Source: CAZBMJ01 sp964493205 (GTDB lineage Bacteria > Myxococcota > UBA727 > JABDBI01). From it: a stretch of 7,719 nucleotides of DNA. Shown in pieces: positions 1 through 7,100 of the stretch (the first letter of the stretch is position 1; each line of letters opens with the position of its first letter). The stretch is taken from the NCBI GenBank assembly GCA_964493205.1, contig CAZBMJ010000060.1, forward strand, positions 1 to 7,719. Reading direction: 5' to 3'. Made by a program: the position numbers and the translations under genes. Below the pieces are notes generated by a model. The model was not told the DNA's origin. It did no database searches and saw only the letters and a list, made by a program, of their open reading frames with translations.

Positions 1-886
1 CTTGGCTGATAATTTTTTCATCAATGCCAGCTTTAAGCATGTTTTTAGCTATGGCAAGCTTGCTTTCTTCCATGCCTTTTTCCATACCAATTTCCATTCC
101 CTTTTCCATCCCCTTTTCCATTCCCTTTTTAATGCCCTTTTCTATACCCTTTTCCATGCCTTCTTCATATTTATTTTCCATGGTTGCTATATAACTATTA
201 TAATATTTTTCTGATTGATCATAGGTTAAGAGCTCTTCTTCATTCCATGAAAAACGGTTTAGCTCTTCATATACTCGCTCCATAATATCATGGCCTTCAA
301 TAATTTTTTCTACGTCATGTTCTGAAGTGGTTTCTGCATGCTTAAAAAAATATGCCCATTTTTCTATTATGGTCTCAAGATTATTGATGTTTTTATTAAA
401 TTTAGGCAGCTCTAAAAAGGTAAAAGAAAAATCTTTTAGGTCGTTTTCACAAGTTTCTTTATCCAAAACAATATGATCAGACTTATAGGCCGCTTTGTTA
501 GGGAAAATCACAAAGTCAGCTATGGCTAAAAAAATAATTTCTTTTAAATCAGCATAGGTGCCCCCCACATGGGCTTGGGAGCAATAGGCTTTAGCGGCAT
601 AATATTGGGCTCTTTTTTCAAATCCTTTTTCTTTGGCTACTTGAATCTCAACTATATACTGATTCCCACGTTCATCTTTGCATAAAACATCTACAATGCT
701 GGTTTTTTGTGCAGCGATCTCTGGCTCTTGAATGGTTTTTAAGAAGGTCACATTTTTAATAGGGAGATTTTCTTTAAAAACCAGCATATCGTTTAAAAAA
801 TGAATCAAGATATCTTTATTTTTCTCAGAGCCAAAGATTTTTTTAAAGCAAAAGTCATTTTTAGGATCTAAAAATTTATAAAACAT
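1..886 (-). CDS. Rpn family PD-(D/E)XK nuclease / transposase-family protein, 3' end missing
   Basis: The gene starts with ATG at 886-884 behind a GAGGT ribosome site 9 bases upstream, and stays open for 295 codons until the window edge, so its C-terminus is missing. The protein opens FYKFLDPKNDFCFKKIFG, the usual start of the Rpn/PF12784 family. A PD-(D/E)XK core follows: D66 in SIVDVLCKDERG, then E80 and Q82 in YIVEIQ, giving the D-x13-ExQ catalytic pattern. Next comes the family's RAQYYAAKAYCSQ helix at about 92-104. Residues 243-274 are a four-residue repeat of the form GMEK/GIEK. Characterised relatives are DNA endonucleases linked to recA-independent recombination and phage defence. The family is often annotated as transposase although no mobile-element ends are visible here. 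The family call is firm. The cellular role and whether the gene is intact beyond the edge are unknown. Confidence 0.9.
   Translation of the reverse strand, partial: MFYKFLDPKNDFCFKKIFGSEKNKDILIHFLNDMLVFKENLPIKNVTFLKTIQEPEIAAQKTSIVDVLCKDERGNQYIVEIQVAKEKGFEKRAQYYAAKAYCSQAHVGGTYADLKEIIFLAIADFVIFPNKAAYKSDHIVLDKETCENDLKDFSFTFLELPKFNKNINNLETIIEKWAYFFKHAETTSEHDVEKIIEGHDIMERVYEELNRFSWNEEELLTYDQSEKYYNSYIATMENKYEEGMEKGIEKGIKKGMEKGMEKGMEIGMEKGMEESKLAIAKNMLKAGIDEKIISQ
65..166 (-). repeat. 12-bp tandem repeat inside the rpn gene
   Basis: About eight degenerate copies of a 12-base unit (ATGGAAAAGGGN on the coding strand) encode residues 241-274 as repeated GMEK/GIEK tetrapeptides. Copies differ by single bases (GGA, GGG, GGC, GGT, ATA for ATG). 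Every unit is in frame, so gain or loss of copies would lengthen or shorten a charged helix without breaking the reading frame. Such variable linkers are typical of this nuclease family. Confidence 0.85.
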
Positions 887-920
887 AAGTATTTGACCTC
901 TTTTATAGATATATTGTAAA

Positions 921-961
921 AACGCAAAAATTACTAGGGCCGGCACAGGCACCGGCCACTA
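921..961 (-). terminator. GC-rich hairpin with T-run, likely terminator of the 988-1608 gene
   Basis: Read leftward, arms GGCCGG (957-952) and CCGGCC (943-938) pair perfectly around an 8-base loop. The stem extends by TAG/CTA (961-959 with 937-935) across one bulged base. A run of five T follows at 930-926. The hairpin lies between the stop of the upstream gene and the start of rpn, and is strikingly GC-rich against its surroundings. A dispersed palindrome reused as a terminator is also possible. Confidence 0.6.
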
Positions 962-987
962 CATAATGAATAAAGATATTTTTATTT

Positions 988-1608
988 TTATAACAGATTA
1001 CAAGGCACGCCTGTATACCCATGAGCTTTGGCATACATAGTGAAAGCTAAGACAATAATTTTTCTTTGCTTAAGCATGCTGAAAAAATTATCTTGTGTTA
1101 TTTCTATAACTTTCATAGCGCTGTCTAAAATTTCTATTTTTTTGTTATCAAACCTAATAATATTGTGCCAATTTTTATGCTCTAGGCCTTCTAGTTTAAC
1201 TAACACTGGCAAGTCGTGATAAAGAGCATTTTGAATAGCACTTTTAGTATTTTGTACATAATTTTCTTCTTGATTATTAATAAGAGCGGCATAAACTATT
1301 GTAGGTTCTTCAAAGAGCTTTAAATTTTTATCAAGAATCTCTAATAATTTTTTACAAGAGAGGCATTTGGGTTGTGTAGGCATCTCAAGAGATAATTTTT
1401 GCATAGTTGAAGGAATAATAAAGCCATTTTTTTTAAGCACAGCTAGCCCTAAAAAAAATTTTACTTGCTTAACTAAAGCATCATCATCTGATTCAGCTAG
1501 GTTAACAACATAGTTAATTTTGTCTTCGTTTAGAGAAATTTTAAGATCATTAGCTGTTACGATAGTGCTGCAGATAAAAAAACCAAAAATAATAACTTTT
1601 TTCAACAT
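988..1608 (-). CDS. exported protein of unknown function, possible papain/C39-like fold
   Basis: This 206-aa protein starts at ATG 1608-1606 behind AAAGG about 8 bases upstream. Residues 1-19 form a signal peptide (LKK, a hydrophobic run, then TIVTA before N20), so the mature protein is probably periplasmic or secreted. I do not recognise a named family. The C-terminal half reads like a C39/papain-type cysteine peptidase fold: LPVLVKLEG (133-141), then NWHNIIRFDN with H148, a strand, ILDSA with D162, and a helix ending in NFFSML. The matching Cys could be C82 or C85 in the motif PKCLSCKKLLEIL, placed at the start of a helix as in that fold. The CxxC could equally be a disulfide or metal site. 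The gene lies 56 bp downstream of lspA and may be co-transcribed with it or read from a promoter in the end of lspA. The gene is certain; the fold is a pattern-based guess. Confidence 0.85.
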   Translation of the reverse strand: MLKKVIIFGFFICSTIVTANDLKISLNEDKINYVVNLAESDDDALVKQVKFFLGLAVLKKNGFIIPSTMQKLSLEMPTQPKCLSCKKLLEILDKNLKLFEEPTIVYAALINNQEENYVQNTKSAIQNALYHDLPVLVKLEGLEHKNWHNIIRFDNKKIEILDSAMKVIEITQDNFFSMLKQRKIIVLAFTMYAKAHGYTGVPCNLL

Positions 1609-1621
1609 AGATAAACCTTTA

Positions 1622-1647
1622 TTTTTTGTTCACTGATGAGCAAAAAA
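1622..1647 (-). other. A/T-rich hairpin in the leader of the 988-1608 gene
   Basis: Arms 1622-1632 and 1637-1647 pair over 10 of 11 positions (TTTTTTG then TCA, one mismatch) with a 4-base loop. The hairpin sits just upstream of the ribosome site of the 988-1608 gene and downstream of the lspA stop. No T-run follows it leftward, so it is not a standard terminator. It could simply reflect A/T richness. Confidence 0.3.
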
Positions 1648-1654
1648 CAATTGG

Positions 1655-1683
1655 CTTATAATTACTATTTCAGTGTATGTAAA
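1655..1683 (-). promoter_or_regulatory. candidate sigma70-type promoter for the 988-1608 gene
   Basis: On the minus strand TTTACA (1683-1678) and TATAAG (1660-1655) are separated by exactly 17 bases, each one base from consensus. The -35 lies within the last codons of lspA. Transcription would start near 1648, at the edge of the A/T-rich hairpin. A/T-rich sequence gives chance matches, so this is moderate evidence. Confidence 0.4.
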
Positions 1684-2309
1684 GGTTTGATAGTTCTATA
1701 AATTACACCCATAGCACCTAAGACAATAAGGCTATCTGCAATATTAAAAGTAGGCCAGTGTAAATACTGGTAGCCTAAAAACCCTAAATGCACATCAAGA
1801 AAGTCGATAACGTAGCCAAGGCGTGCGCGATCGCACAAATTTCCCACTGCTCCAGCTAGTACAAAACTAAATGAGCACAGTAGTACCCCATCTCTTGGGC
1901 GCATTCTGGCATACCAGATCAAGAAAAATAACGTTGCCAACACACTTATGCTAATGAGCATGGGTCTTCTAAACCAAGTGGGCAGTGAAGATGTTAAGCT
2001 AAAGGCTGCTGCAGGATTTTCTTTGTAGACTAAATTAAAAAAGTTTGGCACCACCTCAACTACTTTGGTTGAATAAAAAATATCTTTAATAATTACTTTG
2101 CTTTCACCATTTTCAACAATTTCTTCTTCTATGGGGTAACTTTTGGCCAGTTCGGTTTGTACCCAAATTTTACTTACTTGGTCAAGCCCAAAACCTATAA
2201 TTATAACCATAATAAGCCATAAAAACCGATGATTTGCTACAAAACCAAAAAAGCCTTTTTGTTGTATGTATTCATTTTTACTATTATATTTTTCAAAAAT
2301 ATCGACCAT
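1665..2309 (-). CDS. lspA: prolipoprotein signal peptidase (signal peptidase II)
   Basis: LspA is the inner-membrane aspartyl protease that removes the signal peptide from diacylglyceryl-modified prolipoproteins, cutting just before the lipidated Cys. All family motifs are present: DQVSK at D43, ENPAAAFS at 97-104, AGAVGNLCDR with catalytic D160, and WPTFNIADS with catalytic D192. Four membrane segments fit at about 30-50, 115-133, 142-158 and 190-205. At 214 aa it is longer than the usual ~160. A ~28-residue N-terminal extension and an insert at about 57-85 (acidic IEEEIVENGES, then KVIIKDIFYS) account for this. The insert lies in the periplasmic part before the NPAAAF motif, where many family members have N-x-G and this one has A100. 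The start at 2309 has AGGA 8 bases upstream; the next Met (34) would cut the first membrane segment. It sits beside two predicted lipoprotein substrates. Confidence 0.97.
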   Translation of the reverse strand: MVDIFEKYNSKNEYIQQKGFFGFVANHRFLWLIMVIIIGFGLDQVSKIWVQTELAKSYPIEEEIVENGESKVIIKDIFYSTKVVEVVPNFFNLVYKENPAAAFSLTSSLPTWFRRPMLISISVLATLFFLIWYARMRPRDGVLLCSFSFVLAGAVGNLCDRARLGYVIDFLDVHLGFLGYQYLHWPTFNIADSLIVLGAMGVIYRTIKPLHTLK

Positions 2310-2340
2310 TTGGTAAATCCTATAATCAAATCACTAAGTG

Positions 2341-2369
2341 TTTATAAAGATGAAACCACATATGGTCAA
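2341..2369 (-). promoter_or_regulatory. sigma70-type promoter for lspA
   Basis: On the minus strand TTGACC (2369-2364) and TATAAA (2346-2341) are 17 bases apart, each one base off consensus. Transcription would start near 2334, about 25 bases before the lspA ATG. The match begins only 6 bases past the ankyrin gene stop, so lspA can be transcribed alone as well as from upstream. Confidence 0.6.
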
Positions 2370-2374
2370 GTTAT

Positions 2375-3022
2375 CTAGTTTCCTAAAGCGTTAATTACTT
2401 GCTTTACGCCCCTTTTTTTAGCTAGGTCTAGTGGGCTATTGCCGTCATTATCTTTATTATGAATATTGGCCTTATATTTTATTAAAATTTTTATACAGGC
2501 TAATTGGTTTTCTTTTACAGCAATATGCAAAGGCGTTTGACCAAAATAGTCTTTTTGTTCTATATCTGCCTTATTTTTAAGAAGAGTTTCCACAACTTTT
2601 TCTTGGCTATTGCTCACAGCAGTATGCAGTGGTGAAGTACCTAAATAATCAGGTTGTTTAACATCAGCACCATTTTTTATAAGATCTTCCACTGCATCAT
2701 CTTTACCAAAGGTGGCTGCGGCAAAAAGTGGTGTTTCCCCAGTGATTTGTCGAGCATTCACATTTGCGCCCTTTTTAATAAGTAAATCCATAACATCAAG
2801 ATGGCCAGTTTCAGCGGCTTTATCCAGTGGAGTTTCCTTATAGTTATTAAGCATATTTGGGTCAGTATTTGTAAGCAATTTAGTCACTTCTATGATATTG
2901 CCTTTTTGCGCAGCTGCATGTAGAGGATACTTTTCGTCACTTTTAGTGCTTTTTTGACAAGAAGTTAGGCTAAGACTCAAAATAGTGATTAAGTAAAAAT
3001 TTTTTATTTTAGTTTCGTTCAT
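2375..3022 (-). CDS. ankyrin-repeat lipoprotein
   Basis: This 215-aa protein has a type II signal peptide (KIKNFY, then a hydrophobic run) ending in the lipobox LTSC, with Cys22 as the predicted lipidated residue. The next residue is Gln, not Asp, which by the Lol rule favours the outer membrane. After a short linker come six consecutive ankyrin repeats at about 31-60, 61-94, 95-127, 128-160, 161-193 and 194-214. They show the G-x-TPLHxA pattern (ETPLDKAA, ETPLFAAA, TSPLHTAV, QTPLHIAV, NSPLDLAK), with the first and last shortened as caps. Ankyrin repeats bind proteins; the partner cannot be read from sequence. A periplasmic or outer-membrane scaffold or protective role is likely, as in bacterial AnkB-like proteins. 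The start at 3022 has AGGA 7 bases upstream. lspA, its predicted processing enzyme, follows 65 bp downstream. Confidence 0.92.
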   Translation of the reverse strand: MNETKIKNFYLITILSLSLTSCQKSTKSDEKYPLHAAAQKGNIIEVTKLLTNTDPNMLNNYKETPLDKAAETGHLDVMDLLIKKGANVNARQITGETPLFAAATFGKDDAVEDLIKNGADVKQPDYLGTSPLHTAVSNSQEKVVETLLKNKADIEQKDYFGQTPLHIAVKENQLACIKILIKYKANIHNKDNDGNSPLDLAKKRGVKQVINALGN

Positions 3023-3043
3023 AAATTTTTCCTATGTTAGATT

Positions 3044-3073
3044 ATTTTAGGGCATAATTACAGGTTTAGTCTA
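3044..3073 (-). promoter_or_regulatory. weak candidate promoter for the ankyrin gene
   Basis: On the minus strand TAGACT (3073-3068, four of six consensus bases) and TAAAAT (3049-3044, five of six) are 18 bases apart, upstream of an AGGA ribosome site. It lies in the divergent intergenic region shared with the rightward genes. Confidence 0.35.
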
Positions 3074-3109
3074 GAAAAAATAAAGTATTACGCTAAAAGG
3101 TTTATATTC

Positions 3110-3138
3110 TTGTTGTATTATGGAAATACTGTTATATT
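3110..3138 (+). promoter_or_regulatory. sigma70-type promoter for the rightward pair
   Basis: TTGTTG (3110-3115) and TATATT (3133-3138) are separated by exactly 17 bases. Transcription would start near 3145, leaving a leader of about 36 bases before the ATG at 3181. It lies back to back with the leftward promoter candidate of the ankyrin gene. Confidence 0.5.
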
Positions 3139-3180
3139 CGTTATTGTATTTAAAGCTTTTAATTAGTTTGGAAAAAGCAA

Positions 3181-4029
3181 ATGAAAAGAAAAATTATATT
3201 ATTTACCTTGTTTTGTTTATTAAATATTAATGCGTCTTTGTCTGCTGCTAAATCAGACGACTATGAAAATTCTGACTCTGAATCTGATTACGATGATGAA
3301 GATGAAGAAGACGAAGAAGAAGTGGCTTTGCGCAAGGCTCAAAAAAAGGCTGCAAAAAAACGCCAATTAATGCAAGAGCGTAAAGTTAGAGAACAAATTC
3401 TCAAAGAACGCAAAGAAGCCCAAGAAGAAGCTATTAAAATAGATAGTTTCAGAGAAGCTCACTCCAATGCCACTGAATATAGCATAAACCCTGATTCTGT
3501 TAAGCTCGCCATAGATTTGAGCCCAGAAAATTTTGGTTTTTACTCTAAAGATCGCATTATGGATCTATCCGTAGAGTTAGATTTGTTACTAAGAGGTAGA
3601 GCGTTTTTAACGTATAATTACCAATTTTTTGATTATTTATCAGTAGGCTTGGCTGGTGGTATTGATTATTCCAGTATGTCATTGGCTTCTAAAATTAGGC
3701 AACAAATGCCTAAACCCACACCTAGTCAATTTAGTGCTCTAGTGGGCGTTAATGCTAAGTGGCGTGTGACTGAATGGTATTTAAATTCGGCCTTTTTTGT
3801 TCAACCATCTTTACTTGCTGGTCGCATGTGGCAGACTTTCGTTACACAAAAAACTGCTCATTGGCGTTTGCGCCCAGGTGCGTTTGTGGGTGTAGAAAGT
3901 GTATTTAATTCGGGTCTTGTGCTAAATGCTAAAGTAGGTGCTGAATTTCCCTTTGATTTTGGCACACCTAATCCTGTTAAAGAAATAGTTGAGCCATTAT
4001 TTTCACTAAGTTTTGGTTTTGGTATCTAA
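3181..4029 (+). CDS. outer-membrane beta-barrel protein with charged linker
   Basis: This 282-aa protein begins with a signal peptide (MKRK, hydrophobic run, cleavage near SLSAA at 19-23). Residues 25-47 are almost entirely Asp, Glu and Ser. Residues 48-87 are a Lys/Arg/Glu-rich segment expected to form one long helix. From about 105 to the end alternating hydrophobic/polar stretches look like beta strands: SVKLAIDLS, DLSVELDLLL, RAFLTYNYQFF, LSVGLAGGIDYSS, FSALVGVNAKWRV, LNSAFFVQPSLLAG, RPGAFVGVESVF, LVLNAKVGAEFPF and LFSLSFGFGI. The terminal strand resembles a barrel-insertion signal, but ends in Ile instead of Phe. I infer a small outer-membrane barrel whose charged N-terminal arm lies in the periplasm. 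No family or function is recognised. A GGA 9 bases upstream supports the start. The large lipoprotein gene follows after 117 bases. Confidence 0.8.
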   Translation: MKRKIILFTLFCLLNINASLSAAKSDDYENSDSESDYDDEDEEDEEEVALRKAQKKAAKKRQLMQERKVREQILKERKEAQEEAIKIDSFREAHSNATEYSINPDSVKLAIDLSPENFGFYSKDRIMDLSVELDLLLRGRAFLTYNYQFFDYLSVGLAGGIDYSSMSLASKIRQQMPKPTPSQFSALVGVNAKWRVTEWYLNSAFFVQPSLLAGRMWQTFVTQKTAHWRLRPGAFVGVESVFNSGLVLNAKVGAEFPFDFGTPNPVKEIVEPLFSLSFGFGI

Positions 4030-4056
4030 TAACTATTTAAAATTACAGATTATTTT

Positions 4057-4081
4057 TTTGGTGAGCAAAATACTCACCAAA
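4057..4081 (+). other. 9-bp perfect hairpin between the barrel and lipoprotein genes
   Basis: TTTGGTGAG (4057-4065) and CTCACCAAA (4073-4081) pair perfectly around a 7-base A-rich loop. A T7 run precedes the stem, partly inside it, instead of following it, so it does not fit a rho-independent terminator in either direction. A processing, stability or attenuation element in the two-gene transcript is possible. Confidence 0.5.
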
Positions 4082-4146
4082 GGTACTTGCATTAAAGCTG
4101 TTTAATTCTTACATCATTAATAATGATAAATTTATTGAGTTTGGTT

Positions 4147-7100
4147 ATGAAAAAAAATAAAAGTAAAATCATATCTTTGTTTTCTTTGTCTTTATTAGCA
4201 TTTTTGCAAACTGCCTGCGGTAGTGGTTGCGATGATGGACTAGATGTAGACGCCATAGCGCTAGATGATAAGTATATTATCAATTATAGCAGAGAAGTTA
4301 ATGAAGGCAGAATAGATCCATCCATTAAAGCATATGCCTTAACTAAGCGTGGGGTCATAGATTCTAGCAAGCCATTTGATAACGATTTTAATACCATGGA
4401 TGAAATAACGTCAGATTTAACTCGCTTACAAGCAGCTTATGATGCAGCAGGTAATCCCCTTATTACGAATTTATTAGCTAACTTAAGAAATAATGGTACT
4501 TTTTTCCCAAATATTAAGGAGTTGTTTGCAGATGCGGATAATTCTAGTGACAATGCCACAAAATTACAAGGCCAGGTAAAAACCTTAGTTCAAGAAAGGT
4601 ACACTGTTGGTAGTCATTTAAAAAACTTTCTAGATACTGCTTGTCTTGCAACCTTAAGCCAAGAATTACAACAAAAATGCCAAAGTACTAAGGCAATTCT
4701 TAGCGAGCTTCTTGAAACTCTGTATGGTAAATCTTCACTATTGACTCTTGAACTTTATCAACAGCAATTTAAAGATAAAATTAATGAACTTAATAAGGAA
4801 ATGGAAGACTTAAAAAACATCATAGATTTCGCTGCACAAGATAATGACCAAAAAAATGCTGTAAAAAATTGGAGTAATCTGAAGGTTGGAGCTAAGTTGT
4901 TATCAGAATATGGCATAGAAATATCCAGGAGTTCTTTAGCCCATACTTCGTTGGGCCAATATACAAACGAAACTCAGAGTAAACTTGCTATTTTAAAAGC
5001 CGCTATACCTATTTTGCCTGCTAATCCTCTTAATAGTACTACTGCTGGTAAAATAGCAAATATTGAGAATAACCTTTCTAAAATGGCTACGTGGCTTGCA
5101 AAGTTTGAAGCTGCTGAAGAATCCATAAAAGGCACCGCTGGGTTAAATCCTGATGTTATAGCTTTTGTTAAGAAAGTTTTCTTAAAAGCACCTGCTTTAG
5201 TGTTAGCTAAAAATGTAGAGATAGATGGCGATACTGATGTGGAAAATGTTAAGAAATTTTTTGAAGGTTCTAGCAAGAAAAAATTATTCATTAAAGATGA
5301 TGATGCTTCATCCACTAATCTTTCACTAGCGCTAGCAGCAGCTATACACAATGACCAAAGAAGTAATCTTGGTGATGTATATGCTTTTAATGTGTCAAAT
5401 ATAAAGAATGCTGCTAGGGATTACGGTATAGAATTAAACGATGATGTGGAAAAATTCGTAATTTCCATAGTCACAAGATCCAGTGGAGAATTAGCAACAA
5501 AAGCAGAAAAAAGTGGTAGCAATATTATTTTTGTGATCAAAATCGATGAATTTAGTGGCATAGATACTAAAAAAGTCATTGAAGCCTTAGAAAATAACTC
5601 AAACATACTTATTTTTGCCAGCAACAGTGCGCAAGAAGCTCTAGGCTCAGCTTTAGGTACAAGTATAAGTAGTTATGATTTGGCTGGCTTAAGTGCTCCA
5701 GAAGCTTTTATTGCTGCTCAAGCTAAGGCACAATCACTAAATGCCGCTCGTGCTGTTAAACTTTCACCTGTGGCCGTTAATATAATAGCTGATACTGTAG
5801 CAAAATTACTTGCAGGCTTAGGCACTAAAAAAGTTACCTTAAAAGCTGTAAGTGATGCAGTAAGTAATGTTTTTTCATCCTTAAGCGGCGCAAACCCCAA
5901 TGATGAAGCAGTTAAGCAAAAAGTGATCATTGCTTTGGGATTTAATACTGCAGAAGTTAATAATTCAGGCGTGCTTACGGCTGATCTTAAAGCTGTACAA
6001 ACCCAAGGGGCCCCCTATTTCCAAGCACAAGCCAAAAAAAGTTCTAATAATCTAATTTATAAAGCAGCGAAAATAGAACAAGGTAAAATATTTGTTGCAG
6101 CGGTAGAAGAACTAAAACAAATTAAAAAAGATCAAGTGGAAAGCCAAGCTGAGGTTGCTGAGTTAGATGCTGAATGGGCTGATTATAAAAAAGCTGTTGA
6201 TGATCAGTTAGATGCGTTGGATTTTGAAGATGCGGTGAAGGCCTATAAACTAGAAGTTAGCGATGCATCAGAAAAAGCGTTAAATGTTTTAATGAGTATG
6301 GGTAAAATGCTTAAGAATGGATTGTGTTATGAAAATAACGCTGTTGTTCTTCCTGTTGGTGATCTTGGTCTAGCCAAAAAATTAATTAAACAAAGTGATA
6401 AGAAATCTTATTTAACGATAAGTAATAAATCAGAGATTTCGTTAAGTGCATTATCTGAGTTTCAAAAAAAATACTTCTCTTTAAATTGTTCTCTTTCTGA
6501 TGGTGATTCAAGTGTTTTAGCAGCTATTGGTAAAGCATTGCAAAGTAAAATTGAGAGTATTAATAATATGGTTGATTCAATAAAAGTTACTGATAAATCT
6601 ATTAACGATTTTATGAATACAGATATTTCTTTGACGACAATTTTAGTTAATAGAACTAAAAAAGCTATTAGCGAGATTGAAGCTATAAGTCGTCCTGTAG
6701 TGAATATTGAACCTATATATACCAACTATAATCGTCGTATTTGGGCTTGGTTTTTAAGCCAAGTTGTGGAAAAAATAACCGCTGGAGTGCCTGATTTTAA
6801 TGAACTTTATATGTCGCCTACAGGTGATGCTGAGTTTTTTGGAGCAAATGCATATCTTGCCAGAGTGACGGCTGCTACTGAAGCATTAAAGCAAAAAGCT
6901 AAAGTTTATTTAGCTGCACAATATGGCTTAAAAATTGTTGGTGAATATTACAATATGCTGAAAGCTTTGAAGGATAAGAATACGGTTGCAGAAATAGGTG
7001 TGGAAGAAGCTAAAGGTGGTGCTTTAGTTCATTTGTTTACTAATATGAGGGGTGTTATTAGGAATACTGTAGATGTTACTTATTTGACTGCCACACCACC

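Noticed and set aside
2..214. Rightward open frame with repeated FHSLFHPLF-like residues
   Set aside because: It is the antisense of the (GMEK)n repeat in the rpn gene; the 12-bp periodicity keeps it open and it has no ribosome site.
1..886. Insertion sequence around the 'transposase-family' rpn gene
   Set aside because: No terminal inverted repeats or target duplications are visible, and the family acts as a nuclease; the left side lies outside the window.
4123..4146. Upstream in-frame ATG as start of the large lipoprotein
   Set aside because: No ribosome site precedes it, and it would place MINLLSLV ahead of the normal positively charged signal-peptide start at 4147.
6007..6015. GGGGCCCCC run inside the lipoprotein gene
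   Set aside because: It is a short palindrome encoding ordinary residues (Gly-Ala-Pro) with no neighbouring structure.
4974..6725. Several antisense open frames of 67-125 codons inside the lipoprotein gene
   Set aside because: They overlap a long, compositionally convincing gene on the other strand and show no ribosome sites or recognisable domains.
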